A stretch of 64,000 bases of DNA from CAVYXF01 sp963772335 (GCA_963772335.1 CAVYXF010000010.1:310001-374000), one strand, 5' to 3'; counted from the stretch's first letter, positions 34,329 to 43,541 are shown. The notes: generated from the sequence alone by a model not told the origin. A program made the numbers and translations.

Positions 34329-35737
34329 GAAGCGTGCACGGTTGCGAGGCTGGAGTGCGCGGCAATGAAGCTGCGGATAGCGACCGGGTCGGCATCAACC
34401 GTACTCGACGTTTCGCGGCCGGATAGTGCGGCCTGAAGGCGCTGCGGAATTTGAGGCTGCCGGCCGGTTGCCGCTTCAATGGCGCCCGGAAATTTCGCCG
34501 GATGCGCGGTCGATAGCACGATCATGGGCACCGATGGCCTGCCTTTCAGCTTGGCAGCGGCAGAGAGAGCAACGGCCGTATGCGGGTCGGCGAGATAATG
34601 GCTCGACCGATCGAAGGCGGCGATCGTCTTGGCCGTCTCATCCTCGTCCACCCGCGCGGAATCAAAAACACTGCGGATGGCTTTCAGTTCGGCATCGGAC
34701 AGGGCAAAACTCCCGCTCGCGGCAAAATAATCCATCAATTCCCTAACGCGCGCGGCATCGCGGCCTGCCGCCTCGAACAGGAGGCGCTCGAAATTGCTGG
34801 ATAGTTGAATATCCATGCTCGGACTGGCCGTGGCGACCACCGGCCGTGTCTCATAGCGTCCCGTCGCGAGCGTCCGTGCAAGGATATCGTTCGAATTGGT
34901 GGCGATAATAAGCCGCTCGATGGGCAAGCCCATTTTCAAGGCAACAAAGCCGGCGAAGACGTCGCCGAAATTGCCGGTCGGTACCGAGAAGCTCACCGGA
35001 CGGTGCGGCGCGCCCAGCGCAACGGCGGCGGTGAAGTAGTACACCGTCTGCGCCATAATCCGCGCCCAGTTGATCGAATTGACCGCGCAGAGCCGGTAGG
35101 CATCGCGGAAGGCGTGGTCGTTGAACAGCGCCTTGACGATGCTCTGGCAGTCATCGAACGTGCCGCGCACCGCGATGGGGTGGACGTTGCCGGCGCCGGA
35201 GGTCGTCATCTGCCGGCGCTGGGCGGCACTGATGCGCCCGTCCGGGAACAACACGAACAGGTCGATCGCCTGGCAGTCCTTGAAAGCCTCTACGGCCGCC
35301 GCACCAGTGTCGCCCGAGGTGGCAGCCAGAATGGTCGCCCGCTCGCCTCTGCGGCGCAAAGACCGGTCCATGAGCGGGCCAAGGAGCTGCATCGCCAGAT
35401 CCTTGAAGGCGAGCGTGGGCCCGTGGAACAGCTCCAAGAGCCAGAGATTGCTATCGAGCTGGACGAGGGGTGTCACGGCGGGATGATCGAAGCGGCCATA
35501 GGCCTCAGCTATGATCGCCTCGAGCTCGCCCGCAGGAATAGCATCGCCGATAAAAGGCTGCATCACCGCACAGGCCGCTTCCGTATAGCTCTTACCGGCG
35601 AGCGCTGCGATATCGCTTGCCGTCAGCGTCGGCCAGCTCTGCGGAACGTAAAGACCGCCATCGCGCGCAAGCCCAGCCATGAGTACCTGCTCAAAGTCAA
35701 GGCTTGGAGCCTGGCCGCGCGTTGAAACGTATTTCAA
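34325..35737 (-). CDS. thrC: Threonine synthase
   Basis: A 470-residue PLP enzyme that converts O-phosphohomoserine to threonine. It opens with KYVSTRGQAPSLDFEQVLMAGLARDGGLYVP and has the PLP lysine in FHGPTLAFKDLAMQ, then SGDTGAAA and SVPTGNFGDVFAGF. The start codon is TTG at 35737: no ATG or GTG fits the conserved N terminus, and cagggat lies about ten bases upstream. It is followed by the M16 peptidase gene with a four-base overlap. Confidence 0.96.
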   Translation of the reverse strand: MKYVSTRGQAPSLDFEQVLMAGLARDGGLYVPQSWPTLTASDIAALAGKSYTEAACAVMQPFIGDAIPAGELEAIIAEAYGRFDHPAVTPLVQLDSNLWLLELFHGPTLAFKDLAMQLLGPLMDRSLRRRGERATILAATSGDTGAAAVEAFKDCQAIDLFVLFPDGRISAAQRRQMTTSGAGNVHPIAVRGTFDDCQSIVKALFNDHAFRDAYRLCAVNSINWARIMAQTVYYFTAAVALGAPHRPVSFSVPTGNFGDVFAGFVALKMGLPIERLIIATNSNDILARTLATGRYETRPVVATASPSMDIQLSSNFERLLFEAAGRDAARVRELMDYFAASGSFALSDAELKAIRSVFDSARVDEDETAKTIAAFDRSSHYLADPHTAVALSAAAKLKGRPSVPMIVLSTAHPAKFPGAIEAATGRQPQIPQRLQAALSGRETSSTVDADPVAIRSFIAAHSSLATVHAS

Positions 35738-35810
35738 GCGATAATCCCTGTTTTCGGGCGTTCGGGAGCCGCAGCCTATACCGCGGCATCAGCGGGGGCA
35801 ATATGCCGTC

Positions 35811-36557
35811 TTACAACTGCCGGGCGGTCTCGCGGGAACGGCTTCGCGTGACGAAAAGCGCGACGATCACCAGCGTCACGGCCAGACCATACCAGGTGAG
35901 GGCGTATTCGAGATGACGGTTCGGCAGCTCGAGGCGGGTGACACCGCCGCGTGGCCAACCACCGGGCACGGGCTGCGCCTCGGCTTCGACGAAGAAGGGG
36001 ACGACACGCGGCTTGAGATCCGCAGGCAGGCCCGCGGCCATGCCGGCCATATCACGCCAGAACCAGCGGTTTTTGTCCGGCTCGCCCGGCGGCGTGAACC
36101 AGCCGGCGCTGCCTGGCGCTCGGGCAAGGCCTACGAGCTCGACATCACCGCCGACCTGGCCGGCCTTGCGGGCTTCAGGGGCTTCCAATTCCTCCGGCAC
36201 GAAACCACGGTCGACCAGCACGACATCGTCGCCAGAGGTGACCAGCGGGGTAATGACGCGCCAGCCGGCCTTGCCGTCGACGATGGTGTAGAGATGGCGC
36301 TCCTGGTCATGCAGGAACCGCCCCACCAGCAGCACGCGGTAATATTCGACGTCCCGGCTGCGCTCCCAGAGTTCCTTGGCGCGGCTCAGCGAGATCGGCT
36401 CGCCATGGGCGCGGCTCTCGATCTGTTCGATGAGGCCGAGTTTCCACTCGCGGCGCTGCATCTGCCAGGTGCCAAGCCCGATCAGTATCGCGACCATGGC
36501 GGCTACCACGCCCCAGAATACCAGTCCGCCGCCCCGCTCGGCCCGAGCCTCGCTCAT
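35811..36557 (-). CDS. SURF1 family cytochrome oxidase assembly protein
   Basis: A 248-residue inner-membrane protein that helps heme a insertion into cytochrome oxidase subunit I. One membrane helix lies near the N terminus (about 12-32, then GLGTWQMQRREWKLGLI, the family signature) and another near the C terminus (YALTWYGLAVTLVIVALFV). The periplasmic part has GWRVITPL and VLVDRGFVPEE. ATG at 36557 gives a four-base overlap with the DUF983 gene; the longer frame upstream is not family-like. Confidence 0.93.
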   Translation of the reverse strand: MSEARAERGGGLVFWGVVAAMVAILIGLGTWQMQRREWKLGLIEQIESRAHGEPISLSRAKELWERSRDVEYYRVLLVGRFLHDQERHLYTIVDGKAGWRVITPLVTSGDDVVLVDRGFVPEELEAPEARKAGQVGGDVELVGLARAPGSAGWFTPPGEPDKNRWFWRDMAGMAAGLPADLKPRVVPFFVEAEAQPVPGGWPRGGVTRLELPNRHLEYALTWYGLAVTLVIVALFVTRSRSRETARQL

Positions 36558-36943
36558 GAGCCATCGGACGCGCTGCGCCCTTCCTCGGCCTTGAAGTGAT
36601 ATTGCAGGGCGACCAGTACGCCCTTGAACGGCCGCAGCAGAAGGAGCGGCAGAATGATCCCGAGCGGCAGCCAGAGCAGCACGTGAACCCAAAGGGGCGG
36701 CCGATAAAGGATTTCCACGGCCAGTGCGCCGCCAACCACGATGAAGCCGGCAACCGACATGACGAAAAAGGCCGGTCCGTCGCCGGAATTGGCGAATGCC
36801 AGATCGAGCCCACATACCTCACAAGCCGGCTGAAGGGCCAAAAAGCCGCGAAACAGATGCCCTTTACCACAGCGTGGGCAACGCCCCATCAAGCCTGCCC
36901 AGATCGGTGAAACCGCAGGATAGTGGGGGGCGGGATCAGCCAT
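36554..36943 (-). CDS. DUF983 family membrane protein
   Basis: A 129-residue protein with CPRCGKGHLF and CEVCGLDL at the N terminus, which look like a zinc-binding cluster, followed by two membrane helices (about 58-78 and 88-108). The family sits beside cytochrome c oxidase genes in most alphaproteobacteria, between coxC and SURF1 as here, suggesting a role in oxidase assembly, but no function has been shown to my knowledge. Confidence 0.9.
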   Translation of the reverse strand: MADPAPHYPAVSPIWAGLMGRCPRCGKGHLFRGFLALQPACEVCGLDLAFANSGDGPAFFVMSVAGFIVVGGALAVEILYRPPLWVHVLLWLPLGIILPLLLLRPFKGVLVALQYHFKAEEGRSASDGS

Positions 36944-36967
36944 TTTGCTCGTTACTCAAGAAGAGCA

Positions 36968-36988
36968 AAGGCGGCCCATCGCCGCCTT
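36968..36988 (-). terminator. Hairpin terminator after coxC
   Basis: aaggcggc (36968-36975) pairs perfectly with gccgcctt (36981-36988), with a 5-base loop. On the minus strand a run of tttgctctt follows. It lies between the repeat element after coxC and the DUF983 gene. Confidence 0.55.
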
Positions 36989-37003
36989 CCGCGTTAAGGC
37001 GTC

Positions 37004-37110
37004 TTAGAGCGGCGGACTTCAAATCAGAATCGGAAGCGCCGCTCTAACCTATTTTTTGCGCATCGGATTTGTCCGAAAAGTGGTATCCACTTTTCGGTCC
37101 GATGCTCTAA
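37004..37110 (+). repeat. Two-hairpin intergenic repeat, copy A
   Basis: A composite element. A perfect 11-base inverted repeat (ttagagcggcg at 37004 with cgccgctctaa at 37037) is followed by a hairpin at 37073-37097 (ccgaaaagtgg, tat, ccacttttcgg). A related copy lies in reverse orientation at 47070-47171. The sequence between and around the hairpins (gcatcggattt, tccgatgctct) is shared too. The end of this copy overlaps the coxC stop codon. Confidence 0.75.
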
Positions 37111-38015
37111 TGGTGCACCGGTGTCCCCGCGCCCCAAACATAGATGGCGGAGAATAGGAACAGCCAGACCACGTCGACGAAGTGCCAATACCAGGCCGCG
37201 GCCTCGAAGCCGAAATGCTGCTTTGCGGTGAAATGACCGGCGAGCGCCCGGAACAGGATCACCGTCAGGAAGATCGTACCGACGATCACATGGAAGCCAT
37301 GGAAGCCGGTCGCCATGAAAAAGGTCGAGCCATAAATATGGCCGGCGAACTGGAACGCGGCATGGTGATATTCGAACGCCTGGAGCGCGGTAAAGGTCAT
37401 GCCGAGCAGAATGGTCAGCGTCAGCCCCCAGACCAGACCTTTGCGGTTGCCCTCCTGCAATGCGTAATGCGCCCAGGTCACGGTGGTGCCCGAGGTGAGC
37501 AGGATCAGCGTATTGACCAAAGGCAGGCCCCACGGATCAAAGGTGCCCTTGAAGCGGCCGTCTTCGGTCGGCACCGGCGGCCACTGCCCACCGGTTACTT
37601 CATCGCGGCCGACCACACCGACCAGTTGATCCGTCCCTATCAGCTTGTGCACATCAGCGGGGAACAGCGAGACGTCGAAATAGGCCCAGAACCAAGCGAC
37701 GAAGAACATCACCTCCGAGGCGATGAACAGGATCATGCCGTAGCGCAGATGCATCTGCACGACGGGTGTGTGCAGGTGCCTGTATTCGGCTTCATTGATA
37801 ACGTCGCGCCACCACAGCACCATGGTCGCCAGCACGCCGAGCGCACCGGCAGCAAACACCCACGGGCCCTGAGCGCCGAACACGCCGCCTGCGGGCGTTT
37901 TCATCCAGATGATCGCGCCGACCGCCATAGTGAAGGCTGCCACCGCGCCCACGAGCGGCCAGGGGCTCGGATCGACGAGGTGATAGTCGTGGTGCTTAGT
38001 GTGTGAGTTTGCCAT
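37107..38015 (-). CDS. coxC: Cytochrome c oxidase subunit III
   Basis: A 302-residue membrane protein with seven hydrophobic segments. It starts HTKHHDYHLVDPSPWPLVGA and has RYGMILFIASEVMFFVAWFWAYF with the conserved Glu, AFQFAGHIYGSTFFMATGFHGFHVIVGT and the end AAWYWHFVDVVWLFLFSAIYVWG, all typical of aa3 oxidase. It is last of coxB-coxA-ctaB-coxF-ctaG-coxC. The stop codon (TAG) lies at the edge of a palindromic repeat. Confidence 0.97.
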   Translation of the reverse strand: MANSHTKHHDYHLVDPSPWPLVGAVAAFTMAVGAIIWMKTPAGGVFGAQGPWVFAAGALGVLATMVLWWRDVINEAEYRHLHTPVVQMHLRYGMILFIASEVMFFVAWFWAYFDVSLFPADVHKLIGTDQLVGVVGRDEVTGGQWPPVPTEDGRFKGTFDPWGLPLVNTLILLTSGTTVTWAHYALQEGNRKGLVWGLTLTILLGMTFTALQAFEYHHAAFQFAGHIYGSTFFMATGFHGFHVIVGTIFLTVILFRALAGHFTAKQHFGFEAAAWYWHFVDVVWLFLFSAIYVWGAGTPVHH

Positions 38016-38053
38016 AAAATTCCCCAGTCCCCTTGATGAGGGCTCGCCGCGTT

Positions 38054-38677
38054 TTAGCCGGATGGTCTGCCATTTTCAAACGACCTTGATGACGCGCCCC
38101 CAGCCGGATTCGCGTCAGAAACGCCATCCTTATCGGTTCGGAAGAAGGTGTAAGAAAGCGTTATTTCCTCGACGCCCTTTGCATCCGGGTCGTTCAGGAT
38201 TGCCGGATCGACGAAGAACGAGACCGGGAAGTCTGCCCTTTGTCCTGGCGCAAGCGTCTGCTCCGTGAAGCAGAAGCACTGAACCTTGTCGAAATAGCTG
38301 CCCGCAATCTCCGGCGTGACGTTGAAGGTCGCGGTGCCAGTGAGCGTTCTGTCCGACCGGTTGGTCGCGTGGAAGAAGGCCAGCGAATTCTCGCCGATCT
38401 TGACCGTCACCTCTCTCTGCGCCGGCTGGAAATCCCAGTTCAGAGCAGAGGAGATGTTGGCATCGAACCGCACCGTGATCGGGCGATCGACCGTTGCATG
38501 AGAGGTGGCGATGGCCCGCCGGGTCGTGCCGCCATAGCCAGTTGTGGCGCAGAACATCTGGTAGAACGGCACCGCGGCGAAAGACAGCCCGGTCATACCC
38601 GCAACGACCAATACCAGCCACAAGGCAGTGCGGGTGTGGGCGCGGCTTCTCTTCGATGTTTGCTCGGTTTCACGCAT
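38054..38677 (-). CDS. ctaG: Cytochrome c oxidase assembly protein CtaG/Cox11
   Basis: A 207-residue copper chaperone that delivers copper to CuB of subunit I. It has one N-terminal membrane helix (LWLVLVVAGMTGLSFAAVPFYQMFC) and a periplasmic domain with the copper-binding motif QCFCFTEQTL. The start overlaps the stop of the small coxF-like gene by one base (TGATG). Confidence 0.95.
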   Translation of the reverse strand: MRETEQTSKRSRAHTRTALWLVLVVAGMTGLSFAAVPFYQMFCATTGYGGTTRRAIATSHATVDRPITVRFDANISSALNWDFQPAQREVTVKIGENSLAFFHATNRSDRTLTGTATFNVTPEIAGSYFDKVQCFCFTEQTLAPGQRADFPVSFFVDPAILNDPDAKGVEEITLSYTFFRTDKDGVSDANPAGGASSRSFENGRPSG

Positions 38678-38844
38678 CAGATCGGCCTATTGAACACATT
38701 GCCCCCGAGACGCACGATGGTGACCAAATAGAAGATCACCACCAGAGCGGCGAGCGCGAGGGCGATCGCAATCGAGCGTGCCCGCTGTCGGCGTTTCTCC
38801 TCCGCCGTAAGCATGATCGGCCCGTCTTCTCGCGGCGCGGTCAT
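38677..38844 (-). CDS. CoxF-like small membrane protein (55 residues)
   Basis: A 55-residue reading frame on the minus strand between ctaB and ctaG, too short for a standard ORF cut-off. It begins MTAPREDGPIMLTAEEKRRQ and continues with one membrane helix (ARSIAIALALAALVVIFYLV) and the end TIVRLGGNVFNRP. This matches the small CoxF proteins I recall at this spot in rhizobial oxidase operons. Its ATG overlaps the ctaB stop by one base and its TGA overlaps the ctaG start by one base, so it is fitted exactly into the operon. An inner start at MLTAEEKRR (38814) is possible. Confidence 0.85.
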   Translation of the reverse strand: MTAPREDGPIMLTAEEKRRQRARSIAIALALAALVVIFYLVTIVRLGGNVFNRPI

Positions 38845-39779
38845 CACGCCCAACCGAGCAAGTGCTCGGCGATTAGGCTTGCGAACAGGGCAAACAGATA
38901 AAAGATCGAGAAGGCGAACAGCCGGCGAGCTTCTCTATCGGCGGCCAGGCCCTCGGTGATGAGGTAGACGCGCAAGGCAAGCGCCACGAAGATCGCGCTG
39001 CCCAGCGCTGCAACGCCAAAATAGAATGCGCCGCCAGGACCGAAACGGCCGGGGGCAAGAGCCACGAGCGCCATCGCCACGCTGTAGACGAGGATCTGGA
39101 GACGGGTCGCAGCTTTCCCGGCGACGACCGGAAGCATGGGGATGCCGGCGCGCTCATAGTCACGCGAGCGCACCAGGGCCAGCGCCCAGAAATGCGGCGG
39201 CGTCCAGAGGAAGATCACGCCGAACAGCAGGAGACTTTGAAGCGACACTCCGTCTGTGGCCACGGCCCAGCCGATCATCGGCGGGAAGGCGCCAGCTGCG
39301 CCGCCAATCACGATGTTCTGCGGCGTGCGCCGCTTCAGCCACATGGTGTAGATGAGGAGATAGAAGGCGATGGTCAGGGCGAGCAGCGCGCTCGCGACCC
39401 AGTTCACCAGCACGCCGAGGCAGAACACCGCGCCGCCGGCGAGCACCAGCCCGAAAGCGAGCGCCTCCTCGCGCGGCAGCCGGTTGCGCGGGATCGGGCG
39501 CATCGCCGTGCGCGACATCAGCCCATCGATATCGGCGTCGTACCACATGTTGAGCGCGCCCGCCGCGCCTGCGCCCATAGCGATGAAGATCAGCGCCACA
39601 ACCGCGATCACCGGATGCACGGCGTTCGGTGCGCAGAGCATGCCAGCGAGTGCGGTGAACACGGCAAGAGACATCACCCGCGGCTTCATCAGCGCGAGAT
39701 AGTCTTCAAGTGCGCCCTGCGTAGCCGGACGGGCTTCGATGGCATCCTCTGGAAGGGTGGCGCTGGATTTCATGGTCAT
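38844..39779 (-). CDS. ctaB: Protoheme IX farnesyltransferase (heme O synthase)
   Basis: A UbiA-family prenyltransferase of about 311 residues that converts heme B to heme O, the step before heme A. It shows YLALMKPRVMSLAVFTALAG, the first Asp-rich motif in NMWYDADIDGLMSRTAMRPIP, and TPPHFWALALVRSRDYERAGIPMLPVVAG, with about eight to nine membrane segments. The start is uncertain: ATG at 39779 is used; an ATG two codons on and a GTG at 39797 are possible. It is between coxA and the coxF-like gene. Confidence 0.95.
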   Translation of the reverse strand: MTMKSSATLPEDAIEARPATQGALEDYLALMKPRVMSLAVFTALAGMLCAPNAVHPVIAVVALIFIAMGAGAAGALNMWYDADIDGLMSRTAMRPIPRNRLPREEALAFGLVLAGGAVFCLGVLVNWVASALLALTIAFYLLIYTMWLKRRTPQNIVIGGAAGAFPPMIGWAVATDGVSLQSLLLFGVIFLWTPPHFWALALVRSRDYERAGIPMLPVVAGKAATRLQILVYSVAMALVALAPGRFGPGGAFYFGVAALGSAIFVALALRVYLITEGLAADREARRLFAFSIFYLFALFASLIAEHLLGWA

Positions 39780-39847
39780 TCTTGCTATTGCCCGCACTCA
39801 ACCGTTAGCGGGAGTGCCCGGCTGCATTGCTGCAGCCGGGCACATTG

Positions 39848-41452
39848 TCATTTGATACGCGGCAGTTCCTCAAAGGAGTGGAACGGCGGCGGCGAAGAAA
39901 GAGTCCATTCGAGCGTCGTTGCACCCGCCCCCCAGGGGTTGGCGCTCGCCCGCTCGGCGCGCATGAAGGCGTAGATCATGCCGATGATGAAAATCAGCAC
40001 GCTCACTGCCGAGATGTACGATCCTATGGACGACACGTAGTTCCATCCGGCAAAGGCGTCGGGGTAATCCGCGTAGCGGCGCGGCATGCCCGCAAGGCCG
40101 AGAAAATGCTGCGGGAAGAACAACAGGTTCACGCCCACGAACGACGTCCAGAAATGCAGCTTTCCCCAGAATTCGTAGTAGGTGTAACCGGTGATCTTCG
40201 GGAACCAGTAGTACCAGCCGGCAAAGATGGCGAACACTGCCCCGAGCGAGAGCACGTAGTGGAAGTGCGCGACAACGTAATAGGTGTCGTGGAAGGCGCG
40301 GTCGACGCCGGCATTGGCAAGCACCACGCCCGTCACGCCGCCGACGACAAACAGGAAGATGAAGCCGATCGCCCACAGCATCGGCGTTTTGAACTCGATC
40401 GAGCCGCCCCACATGGTCGCGATCCAGGAGAATATCTTGATGCCGGTCGGCACCGCGATCACCATGGTCGCGAACACGAAGTAGGCCTGCGTGTCGACGC
40501 CGAGGCCCGCTACATACATATGGTGTGCCCAGACGATGAAGCCGATCACGCCGATGGCGACCATTGCGTAGGCCATGCCGAGATAGCCGAACACCGGCTT
40601 GCGCGAAAAGGTCGAGACCACGTGGCTGATCATGCCGAAGCCCGGAAGGATCAGGATGTAGACCTCCGGATGGCCGAAGAACCAGAACAGATGCTGATAG
40701 AGCACCGGATCGCCGCCGCCCGATGGCGCGAAGAATGTCGTACCGAAATTGCGATCGGTCAGCAGCATCGTGATCGCGCCGGCTAGCACCGGCAGCGACA
40801 AGAGCAGCAGGAAGGCGGTAATCAGCACTGACCACACGAAGAGCGGCATCTTATGCAGCGTCATGCCGGGCGCGCGCATGTTGAAGATGGTGGTGATGAA
40901 ATTGATCGCCCCAAGGATCGAAGAGGCGCCGGCCAGATGCAGCGACAGGATCGCGAAATCCACCGACGGCCCGGGATGGCCCGATGTCGAGAGCGGCGGA
41001 TAGATCGTCCAGCCCGTGCCCGCGCCCACGCGTCCCGCCGGCCCTTCGACAAACATCGAGATGACCAAGAGCGTGATGGACGCCGGCAGCAGCCAGAACG
41101 AGATGTTGTTCATGCGCGGGAAGGCCATGTCCGGCGCGCCGATCATCAGCGGCACGAACCAGTTGCCGAAGCCACCGATCATCGCGGGCATGACCATGAA
41201 GAACACCATGATCAGCCCGTGCCCGGTGACAAACACATTGTACATGTGCGGGTTGGAGAAGATCTGCAGTCCGGGCTCTTGCAGCTCCATGCGCATGGCC
41301 ACCGAAAGCGCGGCGCCGATCAGTCCGGCAACGATCGCGAACAGCAAATAGAGGGTGCCGATGTCCTTGTGGTTGGTCGAGAACAACCAACGCTTCACAA
41401 AGCCTGGGGCATGATCGTCGTGGTGCCCCGCCTCAACTTTCGTTGCCATCAT
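39848..41452 (-). CDS. coxA: Cytochrome c oxidase subunit I (aa3 type)
   Basis: A 534-residue heme-copper oxidase core with twelve membrane segments. The CuB and heme ligands are in HGLIMVFFMVMPAM, FWFFGHPEVYILILPGFGMISH, HHMYVAGLGVDTQAYF and VVAHFHYVLSLG. The Glu in GHPEVYI marks an A1-type oxidase with a D-channel. Together with coxB and coxC it forms the terminal oxidase that reduces oxygen using cytochrome c. Confidence 0.98.
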   Translation of the reverse strand: MMATKVEAGHHDDHAPGFVKRWLFSTNHKDIGTLYLLFAIVAGLIGAALSVAMRMELQEPGLQIFSNPHMYNVFVTGHGLIMVFFMVMPAMIGGFGNWFVPLMIGAPDMAFPRMNNISFWLLPASITLLVISMFVEGPAGRVGAGTGWTIYPPLSTSGHPGPSVDFAILSLHLAGASSILGAINFITTIFNMRAPGMTLHKMPLFVWSVLITAFLLLLSLPVLAGAITMLLTDRNFGTTFFAPSGGGDPVLYQHLFWFFGHPEVYILILPGFGMISHVVSTFSRKPVFGYLGMAYAMVAIGVIGFIVWAHHMYVAGLGVDTQAYFVFATMVIAVPTGIKIFSWIATMWGGSIEFKTPMLWAIGFIFLFVVGGVTGVVLANAGVDRAFHDTYYVVAHFHYVLSLGAVFAIFAGWYYWFPKITGYTYYEFWGKLHFWTSFVGVNLLFFPQHFLGLAGMPRRYADYPDAFAGWNYVSSIGSYISAVSVLIFIIGMIYAFMRAERASANPWGAGATTLEWTLSSPPPFHSFEELPRIK

Positions 41453-41518
41453 TCGATCCTTCGATAAGTCTGTCCGCGCAAAGCCACTCTCCCGACCTTG
41501 GGCGGCAATTCGAAAACG

Positions 41519-42412
41519 CTATTGCTGCTGCGCAGCTGCAAACCTTTGTGCACCCTCGCTCGTGGGCCGATCGACCACGGCTGTCTGAGTGCTCCGCCGC
41601 CCCGAGCCGTTCTCGGAGGTCTTGGGCTTTGTACTCTGGACCCAGTCCGCAAACTCCTGGTCGGTCACGACGCGCACCGCGATGGGCATGAAGGCATGAC
41701 GCTCGCCGCAAAGCTCCGAGCATTGTCCGTAATACGTACCGGTTTCGCGGGCCTGAAACCAGACGCGGGTGACGCGGCCGGGAACCGCGTCCACCTTCAC
41801 ACCAAACGCCGGCACCGTCCAGTTATGGATCACGTCATCGGCCGTGATCAGCACATGGACCACCTTGTTGACCGGAACCACGACGTCATTGTCGACGGCC
41901 AGAAGACGCGGCTGGCCTGGCTTGAGGTCAGCATCCTCCACCATCAGCGAGTCGAAATTGATGCCGTCCTTGTCGGGATAATTGTAGGTCCAATACCACT
42001 GATGGCCTGTGGCCTTGATGGTGAGGTCGGCTTTGGGGAAGTCATATTGCGCATAGAGCAGCCGGAAAGACGGGATGGCGATCACCAGAAGCACCAGCAC
42101 CGGCACGATCGTCCACGCCACCTCCAGGAGGGTATTGTGGGAATTGCGCGATGGTGTCGGATTGGCTTTGGCGTTGTAGCGCACAATTACCCAGACCAGC
42201 AGCACCAGGACCAACGCCACGATCGCCGTGATGATCACCAATAGGAGGTCGTGAAAGCCGTGCAATTCATCGGCGATTGGCGTGACGGCCCGCTGAAAGC
42301 CGAACTGCCAATTCTCTGGCTGGGCGACGGCGGCAACAGGCGCAAACAGCGCCGGGAGCAGGGCTCCACCCCGCAAACCCCCTTTTAACAAGCTCTTGAG
42401 CCTCATCTTCAT
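41519..42412 (-). CDS. coxB: Cytochrome c oxidase subunit II
   Basis: A 297-residue subunit that accepts electrons from cytochrome c at a CuA centre. It has a signal peptide, two membrane helices and a cupredoxin domain with the CuA ligands in YYGQCSELCGERHAFMPI. ATG at 42412 is taken (MKMRLKSLLKGG), with ATG 42406 as an alternative; the frame extends upstream but is not family-like. It is the first gene of the leftward oxidase operon. The C-terminal tail after the CuA domain is Gln/Ser-rich. Confidence 0.96.
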   Translation of the reverse strand: MKMRLKSLLKGGLRGGALLPALFAPVAAVAQPENWQFGFQRAVTPIADELHGFHDLLLVIITAIVALVLVLLVWVIVRYNAKANPTPSRNSHNTLLEVAWTIVPVLVLLVIAIPSFRLLYAQYDFPKADLTIKATGHQWYWTYNYPDKDGINFDSLMVEDADLKPGQPRLLAVDNDVVVPVNKVVHVLITADDVIHNWTVPAFGVKVDAVPGRVTRVWFQARETGTYYGQCSELCGERHAFMPIAVRVVTDQEFADWVQSTKPKTSENGSGRRSTQTAVVDRPTSEGAQRFAAAQQQ

Positions 42413-42727
42413 CCTCGGCTGGCCGCAACTTTGTTGTTGTTTGGCGATGACGCGCGGCAAAGAGCGGCGCACGGCGTCCTCCCGATCCTGTTACCCTGCT
42501 TTCCCGCACATATACAATATTTGGATGACGCCAGAAGATTGCTCATTCGCGACATATTTTCGCGCGCGGTTTGAATGAGTTGAAAATGCGTGCCTAGGCA
42601 GTGTCTCACTTTAGCCTTATTCCTACCCGACAGGCTGGCTCGGGGCACAGCAGGCTCGCCATTGACTGGCCAGAGCCGAAGCGGGAATGCGAAGCAGCAT
42701 TATATCTTGAAGTGGAGAAACCTTAAG
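42413..42727. other. Intergenic region between divergent coxB and IalB-like genes
   Basis: About 315 bases with relatively AT-rich stretches near 42500-42600 and 42690-42720. It presumably holds the promoter of the cox operon on the minus strand and of the IalB-family gene on the plus strand. I see no gene, no terminator and no recognisable operator. Confidence 0.45.
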
Positions 42728-43243
42728 GTGCCCTTAGGACGCATCCTCATCGCCCTTTCTCTTCTCGCCGCACAAGCCATCCTGCCGGCAAAGGCCGCCG
42801 GGCCGGAGCTCAGCTCCAGCGAGGTGAAGGCGACCCTTGGCTCTTGGCAGCTGCGCTGCGGACAGCCGCCCGGCGCGCATCAGGAGAAATGTGCGCTGGT
42901 CCAGAGCGTGAAGGCCGAAGACCGCCCGAACATCACGCTAACGGTGATTTTCCTGCGCTCCTATGACGGCAAGACCCGTATCTTGCGCGTGATCGCGCCG
43001 CTCGGTGTGCTGCTGCCAACCGGGCTGGGCCTGAAGATCGACAATGTCGATGTCGGACACGCGCCTTTCCTGAAATGCGGTCCTGTCGGATGCGTCGCCG
43101 AGGTCGTCGCCAATGACGATCTAATCGGCAAGTTGAAGTCCGGATCGGCGGCAACTTTCATCATTTTTCAAACGCCGGAATTTGGCATCGGGGTGCCGAT
43201 CTCGCTCGGCGGATTCGCCGATGGCGTAACAAAGCTCAACTGA
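42728..43243 (+). CDS. Invasion-associated locus B (IalB) family protein
   Basis: A 171-residue exported protein. It has a signal peptide (RILIALSLLAAQAILPAKA), then WQLRCGQPPGAHQEKCALVQ and FLKCGPVGCVAEVVANDDLIGKL, the paired cysteines and motif of the IalB family. The start appears to be GTG at 42728, with ggaga upstream; no ATG fits the signal peptide. The first IalB was linked to erythrocyte invasion in Bartonella, but the family is common in free-living rhizobia, so the role here is unknown. Confidence 0.88.
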   Translation: MPLGRILIALSLLAAQAILPAKAAGPELSSSEVKATLGSWQLRCGQPPGAHQEKCALVQSVKAEDRPNITLTVIFLRSYDGKTRILRVIAPLGVLLPTGLGLKIDNVDVGHAPFLKCGPVGCVAEVVANDDLIGKLKSGSAATFIIFQTPEFGIGVPISLGGFADGVTKLN

Positions 43244-43541
43244 AAGGCGGCCTTCCGCCGGCTGGCATCATCAGTTTGTGGCTTTTTCGGCACAGTCTGC
43301 GGCCCGATTGCCCCATTTTTGCCTCGCAACGCATCGCTTCGTTCGGGCGGTGATCGATCTCATTTACACTCTCTTAAGACTTTCATGATTCGCCGCGCCG
43401 CAACCGCGCGCCGCGAGAGTTAAGTCATCATGCAAAGTCCCGGTGTTCCCGCGTTCTGTAGTGCGTCTGGTTCGTTGCGTTTGCGTCCCTGTCACGCAAT
43501 CGGCGCTAAGTCGCGCCTGATGCCGGCATTACGAGAGATCA

